NCBI RefSeq assembly: GCF_003355155.1 | Contig: NZ_CP031320.1 | Span: 4,083,367-4,147,366, forward strand | DNA length: 64,000 nucleotides | Direction of reading: 5' to 3' | DNA from: Streptomyces armeniacus | GTDB taxonomy: Bacteria > Actinomycetota > Actinomycetes > Streptomycetales > Streptomycetaceae | Shown here: one piece after another, positions 1-8,786 of the stretch | How positions within the stretch are numbered: position 1 is the stretch's first letter | How the letters are laid out: every line of letters starts with the position of its first letter | The notes under the pieces: model-generated | What the model was told of the DNA's origin: nothing | Database searches by the model: none | Seen by the model: the letters and a program-made list of their open reading frames with translations, nothing else | Program-made: the position numbers and the translations under genes

Positions 1-873
1 GACGTCCTCGGGGGTCGCGTTCAGCGCGACGTAGTTCCCCTTCGACTTGGACATCTTGGCGCCGGACCCGTCGGTGCCCTCGATCAGCGGGTTGGTCGCG
101 ATGAGCTGCGGCTTCTGCCCGTAGATCTCCATGACCCTGCGGCCCATCTGCATGTTCAGCAGTTGGTCGACGCCGCCCAGCTCGAGGCCCGCCTCGATCT
201 CCGCGGAGTCGACGGCCATCGCGACGGGGTAGATCAGCTCGGACATGGTCAGCCCGGAGCCGTCCGCGAGCCGGTTGCGGAAGTCGTCGCGCTGGAGCAG
301 CTGCGACGCGGGCACCTGGGCGAGGATGCCGATCAGCCGCGGGAAGGTGAGCCCGGCCAGCCACTCGCTGTTGTGCCGGAAGCGCACCTTCTCGAAGTCG
401 AAGAACGGCTTGACCTGGTCGCGGTAGCCCGCGAGGTTCGCGGCGATGTCCTCGTCGGTCAGCGGCGGGCGCTCGGCCGTACGGCCCGAGGGGTCGCCGA
501 TCTTGGCGGTGATGTCGCCGATGATCAGCGTGACGTCGTGCCCCATCCGCTGGAAGCGGCTGAGGATGATCACCGGCACCGCGTGGCCGAGGTGCACCTC
601 CGCGCCGGTCGGGTCGATGCCCAGCTTGACGTGCAGGCCCTTGCCCTCCGCGCGCCGCGCGTCGATCTCCTCGGCGAGCTTCTCCTCGGACGGCAGCACG
701 TCCACGGCGCGCGCCGCGATCAGCGCGGCCTGCTCCTTCGCCGGGAGGTCGCTCAGATCGAGATAGCGCCGCGACCCGGTCTCCGCGAGCAGCAGCTCGA
801 CGGTCTTGTCGGAGGAGAGGTCCTGCGCCAGCAGGTCGCTGGCGCGCTGTACGGAGTCGCCGAGGCGTGTCAC
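1..873 (-). CDS. tyrS: Tyrosyl-tRNA synthetase, C-terminus cut by window edge
   Basis: Class I aminoacyl-tRNA synthetase that charges tRNA-Tyr in the cytoplasm. The first 291 residues are present; bacterial TyrS is about 420, so the C-terminal S4-like RNA-binding domain lies outside the window. Both class I signatures are visible: HLGH at about residues 94-97 (HIGH box) and KMSKSKGN near 272-279. The chosen start is GTG at 873, giving an N-terminus of MTRLGDSVQRASDLL; the longer-N-terminus form is, from memory, usual for Streptomyces. Bases 874-1036 upstream show no T-box-like leader I can recognise. Confidence 0.95.
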   Translation of the reverse strand, partial: MTRLGDSVQRASDLLAQDLSSDKTVELLLAETGSRRYLDLSDLPAKEQAALIAARAVDVLPSEEKLAEEIDARRAEGKGLHVKLGIDPTGAEVHLGHAVPVIILSRFQRMGHDVTLIIGDITAKIGDPSGRTAERPPLTDEDIAANLAGYRDQVKPFFDFEKVRFRHNSEWLAGLTFPRLIGILAQVPASQLLQRDDFRNRLADGSGLTMSELIYPVAMAVDSAEIEAGLELGGVDQLLNMQMGRRVMEIYGQKPQLIATNPLIEGTDGSGAKMSKSKGNYVALNATPEDV

Positions 874-1036
874 GTCTGTCGTCCTGGGATCGAAGGGTGG
901 ATGGACTGTGAGGAGAGTCTATTCGCGGTGGTCACCACCGCGGGCGGGCCTGTGTGCCCCGGCCGCCCCGGCGCGGGACGGCCGGGACACGGGTCCGCGG
1001 GTCACGGCGCGGGCCCGCGGGTCACGGCGTACGGGC

Positions 1037-2415
1037 TCAGACGCCCTGGCTCACCGAGCTCATGTTGAAGTCGGGGACGCGCAGCGCGGGCATCGAGGCG
1101 CGCGTGAAGTAGTCCGACCACTCGCGGGGGAGCGTACGGCCCGTGCGGCCCGCTTCCGAGGCGCGCCCGAGGAGGCCGACGGGCGACTCGTTGAAGCGGA
1201 AGTTGTTCACCGCGCCCGTCACCTCGCCGTTCTCCACGAGATACACGCCGTCCCGGGTCAGCCCGGTCAGCAGCAGCGTCGCCGGGTCGACCTCGCGGAT
1301 GTACCAGAGGCAGGTCAGCAGCAGGCCGCGGCCGGTGTTCGCGACCATCTCGTCCAGCGAGGCGGTGCCGCCCGCGTCCAGGATCAGGTTGTCCACCGGC
1401 GGCGTCACGGGCAGGCCCGTCAGTGCGGCGCTGTGCCGGGTCGTGACCAGGTGGGACAGCTCGCCGTCGCGTACCCACTCGGTGGGGGCGAGCGGCAGCC
1501 CGTTGTCGAACACGGAGGCGTCGTCGCCCGACGCGTGCGCCACCAGGAACGGCGCGCACTCCAGCCCTGGCGCCGCCGGGTCGCTGCGCAGTGTCAGCGG
1601 CAGCTCGGACAGCCGCTCGCCGACCCGGGTCCGCCCGCCCGGCTTGCTGAACACCGTCCGGCCCTCCGCCGCGTCCCGCGCGCCCGACGACCACAGCTGG
1701 TAGATCAGCAGGTCCGCGACGGCCGTCGGCGGCAGCAGCGTCTCGTACCGCCCGGCGGGCAGCTCCAGCTGCCGCTCGGCCCAGCCGAGCCGCTGCGCCA
1801 GCTCCGCGTCCAGGGCGGCCGGGTCGATGTCGGTGAAGTCCCGCGTGTGGCGGCCGGCCCAGGCCGACTTCGTACGGTCCCGTGACTTGGCGTTGACCTC
1901 CACGGTTCCGGTCGGCTGGTCGTGCCGCAGCCGCAGCCCGGCGGAGGTGCCGACGTAGCTGGAGACCACCTCGTGGTTCGCGAACCCGAACAGTTCACGG
2001 CCGCCCGCGTGCGCCCGCGCGAAGCACTCGCCGAGCGCCGGCGCGAACGCGGCGTACACGTCGGGGGACGTCTCCGCGGGGGCGTCCGTGAAGTCCGCCG
2101 CCGCGGGCACCCCCTCGACCAGTGGCTGCGCGTCCTCGGCGGGTCCCGCCGTACGGGCCGCCTCCTCCGCCGCCCGTACGAGCGGCTCCAGCTCGTCCTG
2201 CGTCACCGCCGACCGCGACACCACCCCGGACGCGGTGCCCTCGCGGCCCGCCACCGTGGCGATCACGGTGAGGCTGCGGCCCCGCGTGACGCCGTTCGTG
2301 GTCAGTGCGTTGCCCGCCCAGCGCAGGTTGGCCGTCGACCGCTCGTCCGCGATCACCACGCAGCCGTCCGCGCGGGACAGCTCCAGTGCCCGCTCGACGA
2401 TCTCGTGCGGCTTGC

Positions 2416-2419
<4 letters not shown>
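1037..2419 (-). CDS. pmbA: TldE/PmbA-family metallopeptidase subunit
   Basis: 460-residue member of the TldD/PmbA (peptidase U62) family. By family knowledge it is the TldE-like partner that forms a heterodimer with TldD; the pair degrades unfolded peptides and matures some RiPPs. The start (MSKPHEIVERALELS) overlaps the stop of the upstream tldD homologue by four bases (ATGA on the minus strand), which argues for translational coupling and 1:1 production. I see no HExxxH motif, as expected for the E/PmbA partner. No RiPP precursor is evident nearby, so the substrate is unknown. Confidence 0.9.
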
Positions 2420-4035
<1,616 letters not shown>

Positions 4036-4266
4036 GGGCGCCTCCCTGTCTCGGAGCGGCGGCCGTCCCGGAGGCGTGCGCTGCCCGGGGGCCCGGGCCC
4101 GGATGATCCCATACCGCCCGCGGCCGTGACGGGCGGTTTTCCGCGACGCGTCCTTTGCCGGTCCGGCAACGAAGTTTGTCGCTCCGATCCGCCCCGGCGG
4201 ACGATACGTACGGCAGGCAGAGGTGTGTACGGCACGTATGCGCGGGACAGGGACAGGGGCAGGCGG
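4036..4266. promoter_or_regulatory. Divergent intergenic region, tldD / methyltransferase
   Basis: 231 bp between two divergent genes, so promoters for both must lie here or slightly beyond. I see no strong canonical -35/-10 pair. Sequence close to the methyltransferase start carries GTACGGCA-type repeats (around 4205-4245). Inferred from gene orientation only. Confidence 0.4.
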
Positions 4267-4932
4267 ATGAGCCACGGACACGACGGGGACCACGGAGAGC
4301 ACGACGAGCTGACGGGCGCGGCGTACTGGGACGCCCGCTACCGCGAGAGCGACCGCATCTGGAGCGGCGAACCCAACGCCGTACTCGTCAAGGAGACCGA
4401 CGGGCTGGAGCCCGGGCGCGCCCTCGACCTGGGGTGCGGCGAGGGCGGCGACGCGATCTGGCTGGCGCGGCGGGGCTGGCGCGTCACCGCCACCGACATC
4501 TCGCAGGTCGCCCTCGACCGCGCCGCCGCGCACGCGGCGGAGGCCGGGGTGGCGGAAGACCGTATCGACTGGCAGCGGCACGACCTCGGCGAGACGTTCC
4601 CGGACGGCACGTACGACCTCGTCTCCGCGCACTTCCTGCACTCGTACGACGACATGCCGGGCGAACGGATCATGCGGTCCGCCGCCGCTGCCGTCGCGCC
4701 CGGCGGGGTCCTCCTCATCGTCGGGCACTCGGGCTGGCCGTCCTGGCAGGAGAACCCGCACCCCGGCGTCCACTTCCCCACACCGGAGGAAGTGCTCGCC
4801 GGACTCCGACTCGCCGACGGGGACTGGGAGGTGCTCCGCTGCGAGGAGCACGAGCGGATCCAGCAGACCCCCGACGGTCAGACCGGCACGCGTACGGACA
4901 ACACGGTCAAGGTGCGCCGTCTGACGCCCTGA
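4267..4932 (+). CDS. Class I SAM-dependent methyltransferase
   Basis: 221-residue Rossmann-fold methyltransferase. Motif I is LDLGCGEGGDAIWLA (around residues 56-70), followed by an acidic residue at the end of strand 2 (TATDIS) and a motif-IV-like region (YDLVSAHFLHSY). The sequence resembles the TehB/thiopurine-methyltransferase-like group often annotated simply as class I SAM methyltransferase. The His/Asp-rich N-terminus (SHGHDGDHGEHDE) could bind metal but may be only a disordered tail. The substrate cannot be inferred. The ATG is chosen because the WDARYRES family start follows it. Confidence 0.85.
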   Translation: MSHGHDGDHGEHDELTGAAYWDARYRESDRIWSGEPNAVLVKETDGLEPGRALDLGCGEGGDAIWLARRGWRVTATDISQVALDRAAAHAAEAGVAEDRIDWQRHDLGETFPDGTYDLVSAHFLHSYDDMPGERIMRSAAAAVAPGGVLLIVGHSGWPSWQENPHPGVHFPTPEEVLAGLRLADGDWEVLRCEEHERIQQTPDGQTGTRTDNTVKVRRLTP

Positions 4933-5016
4933 CATTTAGGGGATGACCTGGGCTTTGCCGGTGAGACTGGGGGCCTTCCCATCGGAATACCCAACAAGTC
5001 AGAAGGAGCAAGGCCG

Positions 5017-5508
5017 ATGACGATACGTAACCTCGGCGACGAGACCACCACCATGACCGCCGAGGGGGCCGACCTGAAGATGGAGCGGTCGTACGACGCT
5101 GCCGCTTCGGTGGTCTGGGACGCGCTCACCTCCGCCGAGCACATCCCGGGCTGGTGGGGCCCGCGCGGCACCACCGCCAAGGTCGGCGAGATGGACGTGA
5201 AGGCCGGCGGCAAGTGGGCCGTCACGCCGGCTGCGGAGCAGGGCGGCACGATCACGTTCAGCGGTGAGTTCAAGGAGGTCGTGGAGGGCGAGCGCTTCGT
5301 CCGCACCTCCGGCTCCGACGCCGACCCGAGCGGCACGCCCGCGGTCGAGACCTTCGTTCTCGCCGAGGCCGGCGGCAAGACCACGCTGAAGTACGAGGTC
5401 CAGTTCCCGTCGGCCGAGGTGCTGGACACCGCGGTCGAGTACGGCATGGCGCAGGGCGTCATCGAGCAGTTCGACCGGCTCGCGGAGCTGGCGGCCAAGC
5501 TCGGCTGA
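5017..5508 (+). CDS. SRPBCC (AHSA1-like) family protein
   Basis: 163 residues with an activator-of-Hsp90-ATPase homologue 1-like (START/SRPBCC) fold. Recognisable elements are the RSYDAAASVVWDALT start, the WWGPRG motif after helix 1, and a C-terminal amphipathic helix (VIEQFDRLAELAAKL). Such proteins bind small hydrophobic ligands; no specific substrate can be named. The ribosome binding site AGAAGGAG sits about 7 bases upstream of the ATG, fixing the start. It follows the methyltransferase gene by 84 bp and could share its transcript. Confidence 0.88.
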   Translation: MTIRNLGDETTTMTAEGADLKMERSYDAAASVVWDALTSAEHIPGWWGPRGTTAKVGEMDVKAGGKWAVTPAAEQGGTITFSGEFKEVVEGERFVRTSGSDADPSGTPAVETFVLAEAGGKTTLKYEVQFPSAEVLDTAVEYGMAQGVIEQFDRLAELAAKLG

Positions 5509-5566
5509 CGTCCGCTCGGTTCGTCTCTTCCGGGCGGCTGCCCGGTCGGCGTTCTCCGGCCACCGG

Positions 5567-5612
5567 CTGTCGGCCACCGGCCGCCGGTCACGGCTGTCGG
5601 CCACCGGCCGCC
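5567..5612. repeat. 19-bp direct repeat pair
   Basis: Two perfect copies of a 19-mer (CTGTCGGCCACCGGCCGCC), at 5567-5585 and 5594-5612, separated by 8 bp. They lie between the convergent SRPBCC and PAS genes. A third partial copy (GGCCACCGG) lies at 5558-5566. Likely slippage-generated; could also form a hairpin between the genes. Confidence 0.8.
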
Positions 5613-5628
5613 GCGGCCGGTCAGGCCG

Positions 5629-6072
5629 TCAGTCGAACGGCCGTACTCCGGTGCTTCCTGCACGGGCGTAGACCGCCAGCGCACCGAGAGCGGTGCCCAG
5701 TCCGTCACTGAGCACCAGCAGCCGCCCCGCGAACGAACGGATCTCGCCGTCGGCACACCGCACCGGCAGGTCGGCGGCGAGATCCCGGACCTTCGGGTCC
5801 GCCATCGCCCGGTGGAATCCGCGCCAGTGCGCCTCGCGCAGGTGCCGCGGCACGATCAGGTCTAGGCTCCGGCCGACGGCGTCGGCGGCGGCGTAGCCGA
5901 ACATGGCCTCGGCACCCGCGTTCCACTGCGTGATCGTGCCGCCGGTGTCGGCGACGACGACGGCGTGCGTCGCGTCGTGGCCTTCCACCGGCACCCTCAC
6001 GCCGCTGCTCGCGGGCTGTTCGCGCACGTCGTCATCGTGCGCCCCGCGCCGCCGCCCCGCCAGCCGGGGCAC
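5629..6072 (-). CDS. PAS-domain sensor protein
   Basis: 147 residues, essentially one PAS domain: AVVVADTGGTITQWNAGAEA, then MFGYAAADAVGRSLDLIVPR and a C-terminal PAC-like strand set. PAS domains sense small ligands, redox state or light, or mediate dimerisation. With no output domain attached, it probably works with a partner protein not identifiable here. The start is uncertain: GTG 6072 is used, but the first 20 residues (RLAGRRRGAHDDD) look non-conserved and a GTG at 6027 would fit as well. Its 5' end abuts a 15-bp tandem repeat. Confidence 0.6.
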   Translation of the reverse strand: MPRLAGRRRGAHDDDVREQPASSGVRVPVEGHDATHAVVVADTGGTITQWNAGAEAMFGYAAADAVGRSLDLIVPRHLREAHWRGFHRAMADPKVRDLAADLPVRCADGEIRSFAGRLLVLSDGLGTALGALAVYARAGSTGVRPFD

Positions 6073-6099
6073 CAGCCGGGCCCGGCTCAGCGGGCGCCG

Positions 6100-6144
6100 G
6101 TCACACGGGCCGCGGTCACATGGGCCGCGGTCACATGGGCCGCG
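6100..6144. repeat. 15-bp tandem repeat, three copies
   Basis: Three head-to-tail copies of a 15-mer (GTCACAYGGGCCGCG): 6100-6114 carries the C variant, and 6115-6129 and 6130-6144 carry the T variant. It sits between the PAS gene start and the esterase stop codon. Slippage-type minisatellite; a useful strain marker, with no evident function. Confidence 0.85.
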
Positions 6145-6147
6145 GGG

Positions 6148-7653
6148 TCACCGCGCCCATGCCTGCCGCTCCCCGCTGTGCGGATCGTCGAGCAGCGCCC
6201 ACTCCGCCGCGATACGCATCGTCGCGCGGCGCCCGTCCTCGTACGGCGCCCAGCCCGGATCGCCCGTCCCCGCGAACCGGACCCAGGTCTCGTGGACCCG
6301 TGCGGCCAGCTCACCGGGCGGCTTGTCCGGGCCGAGCATCGCCTGCGGCCCGTTCAGTTCCGGGAGCTGAGCGAGGTCGAAGACGAACGGGAGCTCCACC
6401 GCGTGGGTGGCGCCGAGCTCGCCGCCCAGGGCCTCGGAGCGCCACGCGAACTCGTACCGGAAGGTCCTCGCGGGCGTACGCGTCCCGTGCGCCGCGTGCG
6501 CGGAGGCCAGGGCCCACGTCCCCGCGCCGAACAGCGCGTCGCCCATGATCGCCGCGCGCAGGGCACCGTACGAGGCGTCGGGGCGCGCCGTACGGTACGC
6601 CGCCACGAGCCGTGCCGGGTCGGGGTGCGAGCGGGCGGCGGCTTCGGCGACGTCCGCCTCGGTCGAGCCGGCGTACTTCCCGGCGGGTGCCAGATACAGG
6701 TTGCCCTCCTCGGCGTTGGTGCCGAGCAGCAGGTCCACCCCGGCGCCGACGCCGGCGGTCTCCGCGGGCTGCGTGCCGAGCACGAGGCTGAACGGGCTGA
6801 GCCCCACCAGCGGGTCAGTGTGCGTCTCCGTCCGCAGGTCGATGCCCGCGAGCCGCGCCGCGGCCTCGACCAGCCGCTCGTCCGGGAGCTCCGCGAAGTC
6901 CTCGACGCGGGGCGTGCGTTCGGGCCCGATGCCCAGCTCCACGGCCGCGGCCCTGGTGACCCGCGCCGCCTGCTCCGGCGTGAACGCGCCCAGACCGCTG
7001 CCGCTCTGCACGATCGCCCGCCGGAACAGTCCCGCGGCCTCCGGCGTGGCGAGCACGCCGCTGACGATGGTGGCCCCGGCGGACTGGCCGAAGAGCGTCA
7101 CGTTGGCCGGGTCGCCGCCGAACGCGGCGATGTTCTCGCGCACCCAGCGCAGCGCGGCGACCACGTCGAGGAGGCCCCGGTTGGCGGGCGCGCCGGGGAC
7201 GTCGAGGAAACCGGCGATGCCCAGCCGGTAGTTGAGGGTCACCAGGACCACGCCGTCGCGCGCGAAGGCGCCGCCGTCGTAGAGCGGTGCCCGCGTCGAA
7301 CCGGCCACGAAGCCGCCGCCGTGCGCGAACACCATGACGGGCAGGCCGCCGTCCGCGTTCCCCGGCGCCCAGACGTTGACGGTGAGGTAGTCGTCGCCGC
7401 GGCTCCAGCCGGCGCCGAAGTACGGGGACATGTCGACACTGCCGAGGCTGCGCGCGGCCTGCGGCGCGTTCGGCCCGGGGGCGGTGGCGTCCCGTACGCC
7501 GTCCCAGGGGGCGTGCGGGCGCGGCGGCGCGAACCGGCCGGGGCCGGCGGGCGGGGCGGCGTAGGGGATGTTCAGGAAGACGGCGGTGCCGTCCCGGCGC
7601 AGACCGCGTACCGCGCCCTGCGCTGTGCTGACGAGAGGGCCGGGCCGGTTCAC
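6148..7653 (-). CDS. Type B carboxylesterase (alpha/beta hydrolase)
   Basis: 501-residue carboxylesterase/para-nitrobenzyl-esterase family enzyme. Visible features are the oxyanion-hole HGGGF (residues 111-115), the nucleophile elbow FGQSAGA with Ser191, and the typical NYRLGIAGFL strand. No signal peptide, so cytoplasmic. The start is GTG at 7653, which overlaps the stop of the upstream metallo-hydrolase gene by 4 bases (GTGA), implying a two-gene operon. The pairing suggests the two hydrolases act on one ester or lactone substrate class, but this is inference. Confidence 0.92.
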   Translation of the reverse strand: MNRPGPLVSTAQGAVRGLRRDGTAVFLNIPYAAPPAGPGRFAPPRPHAPWDGVRDATAPGPNAPQAARSLGSVDMSPYFGAGWSRGDDYLTVNVWAPGNADGGLPVMVFAHGGGFVAGSTRAPLYDGGAFARDGVVLVTLNYRLGIAGFLDVPGAPANRGLLDVVAALRWVRENIAAFGGDPANVTLFGQSAGATIVSGVLATPEAAGLFRRAIVQSGSGLGAFTPEQAARVTRAAAVELGIGPERTPRVEDFAELPDERLVEAAARLAGIDLRTETHTDPLVGLSPFSLVLGTQPAETAGVGAGVDLLLGTNAEEGNLYLAPAGKYAGSTEADVAEAAARSHPDPARLVAAYRTARPDASYGALRAAIMGDALFGAGTWALASAHAAHGTRTPARTFRYEFAWRSEALGGELGATHAVELPFVFDLAQLPELNGPQAMLGPDKPPGELAARVHETWVRFAGTGDPGWAPYEDGRRATMRIAAEWALLDDPHSGERQAWAR

Positions 7654-8582
7654 TTGACCGCTCCTTCCGGGCGTGCTTCCGCGTACGGGGTGAAGGGGGC
7701 CCAGCCCTTGATGGCGAACGCGCCCCCTGTGCGCTCCACTTCGGCCGCGCCGTGGCCGCCGAGATGCGCGGGGACCAGCAGCGCGTTCCGGTCGGCGGCC
7801 CAGCCCAGGATCCTGCGGCGGGTGGCGCGGGACTCGGCCGGGTCCTCGCAGAAGCAGCTGTTGGCGTCCGGCGCGAGGATCTGCGCCGGTGTGTGCAGCA
7901 TGTCGCCGACGAACACGGCGCGGTCCCCACCGGAGTCGAGCGTCAGCACAGAGGAGCCGGGAGTGTGCCCGGGGGCGGGGTCCAGACGCAGGTTGCCGTC
8001 GATGCGGTGGCCCTCCTCCCACAGCAGTGTCTGTCCGGCCGCGTGGACGGGGGCGACGCTGTCCTCGAAGACGTTCTGATTGCCGCGGCCGAGCACCGGC
8101 TTGTGTCCGTTCTCCGGGTTCCAGAATTCGAAGTCGTCCTTCGGGATGAGATATGTGGCGTTGGGGAAGGTCGGCACCCAGGTCCGCCCGTCCAGAAAGG
8201 TGTTCCAGCCGACGTGGTCCACGTGGAGATGGGTGTTGACCACGATGTCGACGTCCTCCGGACGGACGCCGGCACGGGCGAGGTTGGCGAGGAAGTCCGT
8301 TTCCAGCCGGCTCCAGACGGGCGCGTACGGGCGGTCCTTGTGGTTCCCGACCCCGGTGTCCACCAGGATGTTCTTGCCCTCGCTGCGCAGCAGCCAGGTC
8401 TGGATCGCGGCATTGACGGTGTGGGTACGGGAATCGACGAAGTGCGGCACCATCCAGTCGGCGTTCTCGTCCCATTCTTCCTGCCGGATGTCCGGGAAGA
8501 ACGTCTCGGGAGCGATTTCGGTGGAGCCGTAGAACTCCCGGACCCGGGTGACCGTGACGTCTCCGAGTGTGATCTCGTCCAT
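7650..8582 (-). CDS. MBL-fold metallo-hydrolase
   Basis: 310-residue metallo-beta-lactamase-fold hydrolase with the metal-binding HxHxDH motif (THLHVDH, His118-His123), a further metal-ligand segment GHTPGSS, GDMLHTP, and a C-terminal His (VPAHLGGHG). It resembles the AHL-lactonase/YtnP-like branch, so a lactonase or ester hydrolase role is possible but not demonstrable. It is first in an operon with the carboxylesterase, with which it overlaps by 4 bases, and is divergent from the LAL regulator, the nearest candidate controller. Confidence 0.88.
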   Translation of the reverse strand: MDEITLGDVTVTRVREFYGSTEIAPETFFPDIRQEEWDENADWMVPHFVDSRTHTVNAAIQTWLLRSEGKNILVDTGVGNHKDRPYAPVWSRLETDFLANLARAGVRPEDVDIVVNTHLHVDHVGWNTFLDGRTWVPTFPNATYLIPKDDFEFWNPENGHKPVLGRGNQNVFEDSVAPVHAAGQTLLWEEGHRIDGNLRLDPAPGHTPGSSVLTLDSGGDRAVFVGDMLHTPAQILAPDANSCFCEDPAESRATRRRILGWAADRNALLVPAHLGGHGAAEVERTGGAFAIKGWAPFTPYAEARPEGAVK

Positions 8583-8786
8583 TGCGTGTTCCTCAGCAGT
8601 CGCGGAATTGCGGCGGTTCCCGAAACGTAGGCGGGGGCGGGGGAGCCGGGGTATCCGTCACGTGACTGCACTCGCGCGGCGCAGGCCAGGGGCTCGTACG
8701 AGCGCGCCGGTAGCCTGGCGGGAGAGCGAGGGCGAGTGCGCCTTCAGGGGGACCGCTTCCCGGCGATCTGGAGGGCTGGAGATTCC

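Noticed and set aside
874..1036. T-box or other tRNA-sensing leader upstream of tyrS
   Set aside because: No specifier-loop or T-box core recognisable in 163 bp; the tract is mostly repeats of GCGGGTCACGGC.
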